DNA of 64,000 nt from Nageia nagi (lineage: Eukaryota > Pinophyta), in the NCBI GenBank assembly GCA_050084985.1, contig JBITNC010000001.1:67394001-67458000 (forward strand), written 5' to 3'. Numbering within the stretch: the stretch's first letter is position 1; each line of letters opens with the position of its first letter. The notes below the pieces were generated by a model. That model saw nothing but the letters and a program-made list of their open reading frames with translations. It did no database searches and was not told the origin of the DNA. Positions 35,111 through 45,972 of this stretch are shown here, in pieces. A program made the position numbers and the translations under genes.

Positions 35111-36060
35111 AAGATGATGGCTTTGTACCTTGAAAAATAATGAATATCTTATGTAAGGTACATGTACTTCATGTTTCATCTTTCTGTAATTTCTTTTATT
35201 GTTACAACACTATTAGTGGCATACATTACTATCTACATGTCATTATCATCGTACAAAAATGATAGTATAATGTTTTCAGATCATGGACATAAAAATGATA
35301 GGTCACTAATGGTCATCAATATGGCTAGTGAGATTTTATTCACTTAAAAGTTAAATCAACAATGCATCCATGAGCAAGATTGTTGACATTGATTCATCCT
35401 CAATGGATGATGCAACTTTTTATTTATCTACATGGTTTTTATTTTAATCATAAAATCATAATGTATTAGGGTCATAGATATAAAATGTATGACCACTGAT
35501 AGCCATCGATATAGCTAGTGAGATTTCACTCACTTAAAATACAAACCAATGATGCAACCGTAAGTAGATTATCGATATTGACTCATCATCAATGAATGAT
35601 GCAACTCACTATGTATCCAAAATCTTTGCATGTAGGGTATATCTAATGCATTATGTAGGTACCTATATCAAAAGAAGGAGAGTAAAAGATGAATAAATCA
35701 TATTGTTAACAATATCCTTAACTATTTACATTTCATTAGTGATGTTCATATCAAATAATTTAGAGGTAAAATCAAAGGATCATTTTTGTATCAAGGCATG
35801 GACATCATAACATCAGACTCTAGAGTATCAAAAATAAAGGAACAGTCAGATTCATGGTTGGATAGTGTAAGGGATAAAAAAATGCAGTTCCTCAATTTTT
35901 ATCATGGGTGCACCACTCAAGGAGCTTTCCTATGGCAACCAAGTAAAAAAGGGGCAAAAAAGGACCCTCGTTATCAAATGGCAATGTTGGATAAATATTT
36001 CAAAATTTTGTTCTATACTTCTTCTTTGGATATGTAATATCATTTCTTCAATCACACCTC
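35111..36060 (+). other. Gypsy 2 3' non-coding region with a direct repeat
   Basis: Two diverged copies of a roughly 160-bp segment lie about 190 bp apart (35275-35440 and 35465-35620). Shared words are GGCTAGTGAGATTT and AGCTAGTGAGATTTCACTCACTT, then ATTGACTCATC and AATGATGCAACT. The open stretch at 35786-36037 (83 codons) has no recognised motif. Confidence 0.65.
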
Positions 36061-36075
36061 CAAATAGGGGCAAAA
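36061..36075 (+). promoter_or_regulatory. Polypurine tract of gypsy 2
   Basis: CAAATAGGGGCAAAA ends directly at the TG of the 3' LTR. Confidence 0.7.
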
Positions 36076-36696
36076 TGTAAATGCCTAAAAATGAATTTCC
36101 TTGTATTAAATAATTCATTTTATAGCATCAAGGAATATTTATTGTAAAAAGGATCAAAATATACCCAAGGCAATGTAATGGACCATTGTATAATATAAGA
36201 GGTGTTAAATATCAAGAAAGACACCACAAATAATGTAATATGCAATGATCCTAAGAATCAAAGAGGATCAAAATATTGTTATAAAGGAATATCAAAGGCA
36301 ACATAAAAGAGATATCACATATACAAAGATAGCCAGAGATAAAGATTGGAACATGCAATATCATTTTATCCTACCCATAATGGTGTTTGTAATACTAACT
36401 ATTCTTAGATCTATTATACCCTTCGTATTACTTTGCTTATTTCAATTTTTACTTATGGATTTGCATATTATAGGCTATTGACAGCATGCTTCTCTTAGGC
36501 TATTAATGGCATTTGTCTTTCATATTATGTTGATGCAATTGATATATGATTCTTTTTTGTCATATTGATGTGGATCTAACAAAGGTACCTCATTTACCAT
36601 GTTCGTTTGTTGATATATTTATGATATATGATTCAATATTATATTGTAGAAAAATGGTTCTTTAAATTATTATTCATACATTATTTTTAGTCTATA
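36076..36696 (+). repeat. 3' LTR of gypsy 2
   Basis: It matches 28343-28972 over about 620 bp with numerous differences. Both copies include AATCAAAGAGGATCAAAAT, AGATAGCCAGAGA and TTATCCTACCCATAATGG. The start TGTAAATG is clear; the end at about 36696 is approximate. Confidence 0.82.
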
Positions 36697-37439
36697 ATGG
36701 GTATAATAAAGATTGAATTAATGCAAACCTAACATGAGTTTATAACAAATGTGGCCTATATTACAAGCTACATGCAAACAATGTGAAAAATAACTCAAAT
36801 AGCATAAAAGTATATCAAGATCCACTAAATTGCTTTAAGATCCTTGCAAAAATGTTCAAGATATGTACCTAATCCTTCAATTCACAATAAAACCAAGCAT
36901 ATAACATAATATTGAAAGATTTAACCATAAATATAACTCAAGATATGGAAACATGGAGTAGGATTATTATTTTTATATAAGCTTGAAGAACTTGTATGTT
37001 GATTTCTCTCTCAAACCCTAAGTATACTCAAGAAGTTCCAAAATGTGCTTAAATGCTCGAATACAAATTGCTCAAGATTGATTAGTGATTGATAGATTGA
37101 AAAATGATAGATGTTATGCTTAAAATGATATTAAGATGTGAATGATTTTTATAGTCTTTGTAGTTTTGATTCTTTTTCAATATATCATCTTGAAATTATA
37201 AAATGTATTTTTAGGGTTTCTATAATTGCCTCTATTGGAACAAGTATATTTTCAAAAAAGTCTTGGTTCAACAAGTATAGATATTATATTGTGTTTTTAT
37301 AAATGTTTGGAAATATTTTTTATTTATTTTATCTTGATTTATAAATTTAAGTGATCAGTGATGCTTTATTGATGATTATGATTTCTTATTATAGCCATAC
37401 AAATCTACAAAATGTTGAGGAATAAGCATTAGGTATCCC
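36697..37439. other. Gap right of gypsy 2
   Basis: No coding sequence recognised. The texture resembles an LTR or 5' leader, and it could be the severed 5' part of gypsy relic 1, but no match proves it. Confidence 0.3.
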
Positions 37440-38215
37440 AAAAAGGGGATAAATATAAGATACCCCAATTTATGGTAACATGTGATCACTTTGATTATTC
37501 TTGGCTTAAGAAAATATTTAAGCTTGTGATGTGTGATCATGTGTGTAAGTGTAAAATAAATTCTACACTAAATTTGTACCAGTTTATGGAAAACAAAGAA
37601 AGAAATTTTACTAACGTCCTCGAGAGACCAAGAGCAGTCTATGGGAAGACTGTAGGGAGTACATTTTATCACTCTTGGTCACAACATGACCAACTCAACC
37701 AACAAACTATGATAATGCTAAATTTACTCCAATTTATGGAAGAAAATGAATAAAATATATGCTCAAAATGCTATATTTTTCCCAATTTAGAGAAATAAAA
37801 GAATGATACAAGATAAATATGTTATGGTATCTTTTCCCTTATTTATGGAAGACAAATACCAAAAGATAATGCTAACTTTTCCCCAATTTATGGAAAGCAA
37901 AGAAAATGGCATGCAAAAATTTACTAAAAGCAAAGATAAAATGATGATGCTAACTTTGCCCAGATTTATAGGAAATAATGAAAACATATAATAACATTGC
38001 CCCATTTTATGGAAAGGAAAGATAAAATGATTATGTTGACTTTGCCCCAACTTATGGAAAGGAAACAAAATAATATGAGAACATATAACACTACCCTAAT
38101 TTATGGGAATAATGCAGAAAATGTGTGCTAAAATATTACCCCAATTGATGGGAGAAAAGAAAATATACTACCCTTGCCCCAATTTGTGGAAAAAAGGAAG
38201 AAAAGATAATGATAG
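37440..38215. repeat. AT-rich minisatellite with CCCCAATTTATGGAA core
   Basis: More than ten imperfect copies of a core CCCCAATTTATGGAAAG are separated by 30-60 bp of A-rich filler that often includes AGATAAAATGAT and GCTAAC. Spacing varies, so this is a decayed tandem array. The minus strand stays open for 93 codons (38068-37787) and the plus strand for 62 (37803-37991); both are repeat by-products. Confidence 0.8.
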
Positions 38216-39287
38216 TCTTAAACCAATAATCTTTGAAATGATGTGTTACCAAATAAAATAATAATAATAATAATGATATGTTGCCATTGAGATTCTCATT
38301 TTATTTTACACAAGTTTTGGTTCCAAGTCCATTATTATTTCTTCTACAAGTTTCTCTTGATCTTTGGTTACCACGTTTACCCATTCTTTTGGAATTCATG
38401 GCATTGGCCGTTTTCTAGCCTTATTCATACCATTTCTAATGTCATTCGGCTGCATTCTTTCTCTATTTTGGTTTCAAAAGGACCACAAACTACCTTGAAA
38501 CCCTTAAAGTTTTAGAGGCTAGTGAAAGTTGATCTACTTCTAAAGAACTTGGATTATTCATAGAAGAACATATACATTTTAACCATAAAATTATTTTGAA
38601 ATCATACATTTTAAATTAAATAATTTTTATTCGTAGTCTAGTCATATCCAACCTCATCCATGTTAGTAGGAAACTTTCAACTAAACTTTGTAACATATAA
38701 ATGAGGAAAGTTTTAAACCTATTGGTTGATTCGATCATGTGTTGACTTTGGTGTGTCTTGTGTCCCATGTTTGATTCCAACTATAAGACATTCATACTAT
38801 GTAATGATTAATATACTTTACCTTCACTTTTTACAACCATTTGCTCTCAAACTTCTTTAACATGAATTTACAAATTTTTTAACCTTTTAAATATATAAAA
38901 TTAAAATAACAATTAAAAATGGATAACTTCTTAATCTTTAACTCAAAATAAAGGACACCAAGATGGTTTACGAAAATTAAAATGAAAAAAAATAGTATCT
39001 ATGAGAAAATTGTTTTCCTCGTTTCATATCAGCTGTTGAAATTAAAAGATCTCATCATTTTAATATAATCTAAATTAACTAATACCACGTTGAAAACTGA
39101 CTCAACTGTCACTGTAAATTTCTCCGTTCTCCCTCCTTGCCATTAATAATAAGGCCTTACTCTTCTCTTTTGAAACTCCTACATTTCTTATAGAAAATGT
39201 CGCTACCTTGATGCCCTGCTTATCTTCTCCATCTTAACATTCTCTACTTCTGCTCCTCCCAAAAACACCCAACAGAACCAGCATAAA
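38216..39287 (+). promoter_or_regulatory. Upstream region of the USP-like gene
   Basis: The left part includes an (ATA)n run near 38255-38275 and AT-rich sequence with no gene I recognise. The last 200 bases before the ATG at 39288 are pyrimidine-rich (TTTCTCCGTTCTCCCTCC, TTACTCTTCTCTTTTG) and become more GC-balanced, as in a plant 5' UTR. No convincing TATA box was found. The ATG context, CATAAAATGGCA, is acceptable for plants. Confidence 0.35.
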
Positions 39288-40932
39288 ATGGCAAGCCATG
39301 AAAACATTGACATGGCAAGCAACGAAACTATTAATTACACAGCATACGCTTTGGATCGCAAATGGTGGGAAATCTACACAATGTCTCCTGAGTTCGAATC
39401 CACAAATACACAACCAATCACAAATTCAAAACTAATCTTATGGAGAAACGAAATCCAAGACATACAATGGACCATCGATATGGAATCCAACTACTCCAAT
39501 CTACCACCCCCAGATTATATCCTTCTTAATCCGTTGCAGTGGAAAAACTTCTGCAAATGGTACAACGGAGGCCCAGTACTGACTCCCAGATATGCAGGAG
39601 GCTTAGACTTCCAGTACACATGGAACCTGCAAGGAAACCTTAGGTTTGAGAAAAGTAAGGATGAAATCAATTTTCAGGAAGTTTCGAACCCAATAATACT
39701 CGCTTATGGTGGGGGGATTTCTGTAACAACTGGAAATGTGTTGTCTATGGCGGGAAACAACCAGGTTCCCATTGTAGTTCACATCAAGGGAATTTGGCCT
39801 GATGACAATACTAATGGTCTACCATTAAACCTTCATGAGACGAGAGAAAGTGAAGGCCTCAAAGACAGGAAAATGGCCTATGTGGGTTTAATCCAAGAGG
39901 AATACCATCAACCTGTGGAAAATCCAGTTCCACTGAACCCTAATACCCATTTTGACACTGCCCAGAACCAGGAACAGACGATGGTGTTACAGTTGCCAAT
40001 GACCAACCTTTCCTGCGAGAGGCCTGTAGGGATAAAAAACCTTGGTGGGACTTGTCATATGAATGCTGCTTTTCAGTTCCTGTTGCGCTCACTTGGTCCC
40101 ATGCTTTACAACCACGTTCAGCGAGAGTGTCTGAATGGTGTAGGTGAGGAACGCAGCATGCTCAGGGAATTTTATTTCTTGTGGACTTCATTGCTTACAA
40201 ACGATGGCATAGATGATGGTAACCATAAAACCATTTTGTTGACAGATGACATTATTCCCAACATATGTGAGCAGTGGTATAGAGATAGGCACATTGAAGA
40301 TGCCCAAGAGTTCTTGCAATTCATTTTCCAGAAAATTTTAGAACCATGTGGGATAGCATTCCTTCAAATTTTTGGGTGTGTGGGAGAGGGTAACAGTTGC
40401 TTGCAGCACATGTGGCCATGAGGCACAGGACCAAGTTACTTCTGATTTTATGATAGGTTTACAGCCCAAGGAGGGTTCCATAATGAACTGGATTGAAGAT
40501 CTGTTGAACCATAGATATGTTGAGGACAACATTCATGCCATTGGACAGTGTAGTAGGTGCCAACAGGGTGTTATGAAGTATTCTATGAAGCTAATGCAAA
40601 CATCAGAGTTTCTTATTATATATTTTAGGAGAGGGGTACATGAGAATACAGGATTTAACCATGACATTATAGTGGGCGAAGAGGTAGAGCTTAAAGCATA
40701 TTTTCACACAGATTATGCTCCTCTGGACAACAAGTATAAGCTATGTGCTGTTCTTCATCATTTTGGAGATAGTGAGATGAGTCATTTCACTACCAGGGTG
40801 ATGCAGAATGACATAGCTATGAGCTCTGGTACTCGAAAATGGGTTTACTTTGATGATGATATAGTAAGCATCAAGGATGAAGATAATATAGATGATAAAA
40901 ATATTGCTATGGTTTTATTCAAACGTCTTTAA
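39288..40932 (+). pseudogene. DUSP and ubiquitin-specific protease, one frameshift
   Basis: Residues about 18-110 resemble a DUSP domain (ALDRKWWEIYT, DYILLNPLQWKNFCKWYNGGP). The peptidase C19 core follows. The Cys box is PVGIKNLGGTCHMNAAFQFLL with the nucleophile at Cys256 and the oxyanion Asn at 251. Two CxxC pairs (ACSTCGHE, GQCSRCQQ) form the usual zinc ribbon. The His box is YKLCAVLHHFG...MSHFTTRV (His codon 40782-40784), with WVYFDDDIV near the end. These enzymes remove ubiquitin from proteins. The frame opened at 39288 stops at 40419-40421; the downstream half is in the +1 frame, with the shift near 40370-40383. All catalytic elements survive and there is no intron, so this is a recent pseudogene, a retrocopy, or a sequencing error in a real gene. 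Total length would be about 545 codons. Confidence 0.8.
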
Positions 40933-41400
40933 TTGAGTAGTCGGTGCTAAGAATAAGCATTACCATCCTGAGTATGTACTCATGAAGAAAGCTTCACTTC
41001 CTAAGATTTGTTTTAACAATTGGCTCATTCAATGAAAATTTAATGTCGATTTTTTATTTTATTCATGGGAAGAAATGTCACAATAGAGAAGGATATTTAA
41101 ATTTGATGTATCAAGTCTATTGTTAAATGTATTATTAAGGAAATTCATCAATAGGTTCTAAAATATTTATTTTTGCTTTGAAAATTAAAATAATAGAACA
41201 TATTTAAGTAATTATAATTGTTTGATTTTTTTAATGAAAAGTAAATATATTAAATAATAAATATTTCCACATAAAAAAGGGGTTGGGTGGACACTTAAGA
41301 GTGGTACCAAACTAAATCATGTTGGGTTAGGATAACTGATTAAAATAATAAAGGTTCATAGCCTATAAACCACATCAAAAATCAAGTCAAATAATCTTAC
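40933..41400. other. Downstream flank of the USP-like gene
   Basis: AATAAG and AATGAAA words could serve for polyadenylation, but none is canonical. After 41150 the sequence is AT-rich without genes. Confidence 0.35.
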
Positions 41401-41760
41401 AATCACTCATTCATTATTTTTGCAACAAGACAGTGGTATATCTTCACAATGATCTATGTGATGCCTCCTAGCATTGGATAGGATTGGAATGTGCCAACCT
41501 TCATCAATGATGTTGCCAGAGTCATTATTATTAGGGTCATTGTATGCATTAACACCAAGGTCATTAATGTCACTAAGAGTGGGAATGTGACCATGATCTC
41601 TTCAACCAACCATTAGACCAACCAAATGGAAATCTTCCCAACCTATAAATAAATTTATAACAACCAAATGAACATCATCCCATCCCACAATTGGGCCTAT
41701 AACAATTAATTGGACATAACCCTATCCTATAAATGGGTTTTAGCAACCAAGTATACATCC
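41401..41760. repeat. Imperfect short tandem repeat
   Basis: At 41610-41760 three units of about 50-60 bp share AACCAAATGGAAATC, TCCCAACCTATAAAT and TATAACAA-like words. The preceding 200 bp has no recognised feature. Confidence 0.5.
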
Positions 41761-43385
41761 TAAGCACTCCCCTAGTGAGAAGAGCTTGCCTTAACTATAT
41801 TCTTTTTATTAGCAAATGAGCGATGTTGAGACTGATTTCTATTAGAGTGAGGGGACGTCCACCAAGAATGGGACCTAGAGTTCAAACAAACTCTCGATGA
41901 GGTGTCCAAGGGAACCCTCTTAATGGTGCATGGTCCATTCCCCCACTACTCCATGAGGTTACGCATGTGCTAAAGCTCCACATTGACTTGCTCTACTTGA
42001 GCAAAACATTATAACGAAGAATTGTAAAAAATTGCATACTTTTCAGCAATTAACAAAGAAGCAAAGGCACCTTCATTGAAGAAAGCAATTTTGTTACAGA
42101 ATTTCTAAATATGGAACAAAATATTGATTCTAAAAATATTTCAAACTTCCATCTTATTGGTTTGGATAAATTAGAAGGGTCTCCTAAGAAAACTTACACC
42201 AAAGAGAAGGAACCTAGTATAAAGGTTGAGAAGAAATATTCAAGCTAAATCCATGCAATTTGAGCTTTTCAAAATTGTTAGAAAACATGAAGGTAGCTTT
42301 CAAGTTCATCATAGAAATATAGGCAGGATTTTCAACACCTAAATATTTCAAATGTTTCCCTAAGGGAAACACTTCAATTAGAAGGTGGAAAATCAAGTCT
42401 CATCCCTCATTAAGAATGGTGTTCATGAGAATATGAGGAGAGAGCCAAGAATAACATAATCGATCCTTGTACTAGGAAATGGGAATATTCTTTGGCTAGC
42501 TTCAATCATGCCACCATGGTAATTGAAAATGTTTAACTACCTTAGGCCATAATGAGAAAGGAATACTATCACTGAAATCATCATAGGTTAGATTATCATT
42601 CAATTTCACATTATGAAGTTGTTTAAATGACTTCCAAGGAATCCAATTCTTGGTTTACATAGACAAAAAAAGCTCTAATGGAAGCAATCTTTTTCTTTTG
42701 TAAAATATCTAAGCATTAACCCATTGGTTTGAGCTAGAGGAATTCCTTGGTAAGTCCCTATATATGACCATCACATATTAATGGAAGAAATGAAAGATCC
42801 TTTCTTATGATCATCACCTTTCCAACAAAGCCATAATTTAATAGCTTCCCAAGATTACCAAATACTCTGAATAACAATGAAACCTTTTATCTTGATTTGA
42901 ACAGAGGTTATAAAAATGGTAGGGAGGTTGAGGCCACACCAAAGTTTCCTACCAAGGGGAAGGCTAGAAAATATGCAATGATAGATAAATACCTTTCAAG
43001 CCTTGGGCCCTTTTAATGCTCTAATAAACCACTTGGCACAAAGAGGTAAGCCCTATTGATGAAAATCAAAAAGGCCCATGTAACCAAACTACTTACGAAG
43101 GCAACAAAATTCCCAAACCACTCTATGAAATCCCTTTTTTTAGAGGAATTGGCCTATAGAAAATCATGTAATATTCTTTCAATATTCTTGTAGCATATCT
43201 TAGAAGGATCACAACAAGAAGAATAATAAACATGTTTGGTAGCTAGAATCTTGGAGTATACTTGAAACATGACTAGAAGGGAAAGTTTTTTGGTAATTGA
43301 ATATGAAAGATTCTTCTTACCTTTTGCACCACATAATTCCATAGTTGAGCATAATAACCAGAGATACTTTGGCCACTCCTCATCT
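41761..43385 (-). pseudogene. 5'-truncated LINE relic
   Basis: The minus strand from about 43385 encodes the end of a plant L1-type RT: SITKKLSLLVMFQVYSKILA, TKHVYYSSCC, DPSKICYKNIERILHDFL (thumb region). LPLCAKWFIRALKGP and PLGRKLW follow, matching the AKWxxRALxG zinc-region motif of the 14-kb LINE. The left part (42400-41800) is too broken to assign. Endonuclease and the RT catalytic motifs are absent. That fits the usual 5' truncation of LINE insertions, here directly abutting a copia gag. Confidence 0.65.
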
Positions 43386-43546
43386 GTCATGTTGCTTAAC
43401 TTATTCAAAACCGCTTTCAAGACTAGGACGTGGTCATATTGAACCAGCAAATCCTCTACCTTCATCTTCCATAGGGCAAAGTTATTGTAATCAAACTTCT
43501 CAATATCAAACTTCATTACACCTTCTAGCTTTGTTATAACTCCCAC
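43386..43546 (-). pseudogene. Copia E gag fragment
   Basis: The reading from 43546 starts MGVITKLEGVMKFDIEKFD and continues with YNNFALWKMKVEDLLVQYD to SNMTDEEWPK. This is the N-terminal copia gag signature (KFDGxNFxLWKxxMxDLL), different from the gag of elements A-D. It breaks off after DEEWPK, where LINE sequence takes over in the same frame down to 43154. Only 46 bp separate its ATG from the LTR at 43593, so it belongs to an element whose 5' LTR would be that LTR. Confidence 0.75.
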
Positions 43547-43574
43547 TCACATAAACTTATAAACAAGTTTCAAA

Positions 43575-43592
43575 AGAACCTAGCTCTAGTAC
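43575..43592 (-). promoter_or_regulatory. PBS-like remnant next to the LTR
   Basis: On the minus strand the bases after the LTR read GTACTAGAGCTAGGTTC, close to the common plant copia GGTATCAGAGCTAGGTTC. It is damaged at the TATC part. Confidence 0.5.
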
Positions 43593-44091
43593 TGAAAAAG
43601 TTGCAATATAAACTAAACAACTCTATATTCCCAAGATCACATCAAAGCTCACAAATCACATCTAAATAACTCACAAATCAATTTCACAAAGATAACTCAA
43701 GATGTAAGTGGTTCCTCCAACTAGGAGTACATCCACTAAGTAGATCTCACTTCATTCACAAATATGAACTCTTACAATCCTTCTAAAATCATCTTCTAAA
43801 CATTATCTTCTAGCATAACTTTACTCCACAAATTGGTATTTGATCCAAAGAGGAAGCCTTCTATTTATATGCCAAAATCTCTCTTTGGATCACCCTTTTA
43901 CCCAATGTACAAAAGCATGACATGCACATCCTTTTAACCAAGGGGCATGCTCATGACATGGAGTGTAGGACAAGTTACATTATCATATTCACCTAAATAC
44001 TTAAGGTATCAAATGATACCCTTAAGTATTAGTGAACTTACATAGAAGATTATTACAAAACCTTTACAATAATGCATTATACATTCCAACA
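43593..44091 (-). repeat. LTR serving as 3' LTR of copia C
   Basis: A 499-bp LTR matching 61138-61641. The first 80 bp are divergent and the rest is similar. On its right is an inverted polypurine tract (CTCCCCCTTAATG), so it is the 3' LTR of C. On its left is a PBS-like site and a gag start, so it also sits like a 5' LTR of a second element. Target duplications do not match across C (AGTAC against AAGGA). Confidence 0.85.
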
Positions 44092-44103
44092 CTCCCCCTT
44101 AAT

Positions 44104-44479
44104 GTAATATTGGGATAGAGCAAGTAAGAGAGAAAAAGAAGAGAAAGTAAGAGAGTTCTCCTCCAAATAGATACAACGGAGATGAAATTTTTTTACATAT
44201 TTATGAAGTAAGAAAGATCTAGTTTGATACTCACTACTTTTCCAAATACAATCATTAACCACAACTAGTTTCAATGTACATGAAGTAGTCATCTAACTGG
44301 AAGTCATGAAGAGTCTTCAAGAGCCTACATACTTGAGGTAAGTAACCTGTAATCTTAAAGGAACCTACAATTCATAAGTAGTTCAAATGATAAGATCAGT
44401 TAGATGCAACATATTCATCTTATCAAGGATAGATGAATCATACAAATTCCATCATGAACTAATTAATGGTGCACTATAA
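44104..44479 (-). other. 3' untranslated region of copia C, left of B
   Basis: Non-coding and similar to the corresponding parts of A (9650-10117) and B (44967-45430). It continues after B at 53705. Confidence 0.7.
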
Positions 44480-44484
44480 GTCAT
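44480..44484. repeat. Target-site duplication of copia B
   Basis: GTCAT before the left LTR of B is repeated at 53700-53704 after its right LTR. The interrupted word in C can be read across it (ATAAGTCATCAC, as in A inverted), which proves the nesting. Confidence 0.95.
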
Positions 44485-44955
44485 TGAAGGATTTAGACCT
44501 ACTCTAATCCTCAAGGTCCAAGACTAGGAAACTCAATCATACAACATAACACCATTCACACAAGATAACACAAGTGTAATGTGGTTCCTCCCTCCTTGGG
44601 AGTACATCCACAACTAGTATCTCAATTCTCAAGTATGCCCCTCTTACAACTATTCTCTTCCTCTCCTACACAAACTAGTAGAGTAATCTTACTCCAAAAC
44701 TTAGTTATGTTACAAGAGGAGAGGCCCTCTATTTATAGCTTGAGAGCACCTCCCTAACCTCCTTTTAACCCAAGGGTAAGGTACAATAAATGTATGACCT
44801 AACTTTAACCTACCAACTAACCCCATGGTAAGGTCAAAGTCCACACATAATAAAGAATTCAATTAATCCCTTAAGGTATCTACATAGCCTTTAAGTGATT
44901 AATTGAACTTACAAGGAGTTTAGATATTCACAATATTTCATTACAAATTCTAACA
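44485..44955 (-). repeat. 3' LTR of copia B
   Basis: A 471-bp LTR, TGAAGG...TAACA on the plus strand. It lacks a 7-bp TTAGGGT present in the 5' LTR. Confidence 0.95.
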
Positions 44956-44966
44956 CTCCCCCTTAA
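44956..44966 (-). promoter_or_regulatory. Polypurine tract of copia B
   Basis: CTCCCCCTTAA next to the 3' LTR, the inverse of the AAGGGGGAG seen in A. Confidence 0.9.
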
Positions 44967-45435
44967 TGCAATATTGGGATAGAGCATAGAAGAGAGAAGA
45001 GAGAGAGTAAGAGAGAGTTCTCCTCCATAGAGATACAAGTGGAGATGAGAACATTTACATATTTGAGAATCTTTTTGAGAACTAGTATGAGACTCACTAC
45101 ATTACCATTTGAAAAAATGGTTTATAATACAATCATTAACCACAACTTGTTTCACTGTACATAGTAGTCGATCAACTTTAAGTTGACATGTGAGTCTCCA
45201 TGAGCTTGCTTACACAAGGTGAGTAACCTGCATTTCTGAAGAAGATCCTGCATGCTACAAGAAACTCATGAACAAAATCAGTTAGATGCATCATATATTC
45301 AAATAAGAGAATCAAATAATGTCATCTTATAAATAACTGATCAATGGTGCACTATAAGTCATCACGAAGATGCCAAGCCATCACTCATAGTCACCTGTTG
45401 TATATAGACATGTGTTGATTATTAATAGAGCATAA

Positions 45436-45900
45436 AAATTGTACAAGTTTCTCACGCAGAGCAAACTCACCACGGAGGTATAGAATGTACAACAAGTTCG
45501 TCACGCAGAGCGAACTTACCATGGAGGTATATTAATTATATGCTCAAAAAAAAATTGTACAACAAGTTTGTCATGCAGAGCAAACTTACCACGGAGGTGT
45601 AAAATGTACAACAAGTTTGTCACGCAGAGCAAACTTACCACAGAGGTGTAAAATGTACAACAAGTTTGTCATGTAGAGCAAACTTACCACGGAGCTATAA
45701 AAATGTACAACAAGTTTGTCATGCAAAGCAAACTTACCATTGAGGTATAAAATGTACAACAAGTTTGTCACGCAGAGCAAACTTACCACGGAGGTATAAA
45801 AATGTACAATAAGTTTGTCACGCAGAGCAAACTTACCATGGAGGTATAAAAATGTACAACAAGTTTGTCACGCAAAGCAAACTTACCACGGAGGTATAAA
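45436..45900 (-). repeat. 49-50-bp tandem hairpin array, copia B
   Basis: Nine units with centres near 45474, 45523, 45593, 45642, 45691, 45741, 45790, 45840 and 45890; there is one 21-bp interruption after the second. Most units pair AAGTTTG with CAAACTT. The second unit has AAGTTCG (45494-45500) with CGAACTT (45511-45517), a change on both arms that keeps the stem. The array lies between the RNase H stop and the purine tract, as in A. Confidence 0.92.
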
Positions 45901-45972
45901 ATAATCAACACATGCTATACAACAACAACAAAAGAGCCTCTTAGAGGTGAATTTGTCATCACTAACAAAAGT

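Larger units (their letters stand above)
28343..36696 (+). mobile_element. Ty3/gypsy element 2, Tat-type, degenerate
   Basis: An 8.35-kb element with two LTRs of about 625 bp that have drifted far apart (many substitutions and indels), so it is old. Its order is gag, protease, RT, RNase H, a second RNase H, integrase and a long 3' non-coding region. The extra, archaeal-type RNase H between the normal one and integrase is characteristic of the Tat lineage. A purine tract (GGGGCAAAA) adjoins the 3' LTR. No primer site could be assigned with confidence. Every domain is broken by stops or shifts. Confidence 0.88.

Noticed and set aside
37787-38068. 93-codon minus-strand frame in the 37.4-38.2 kb region
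   Set aside because: The peptide merely repeats the minisatellite core and has no family signature.
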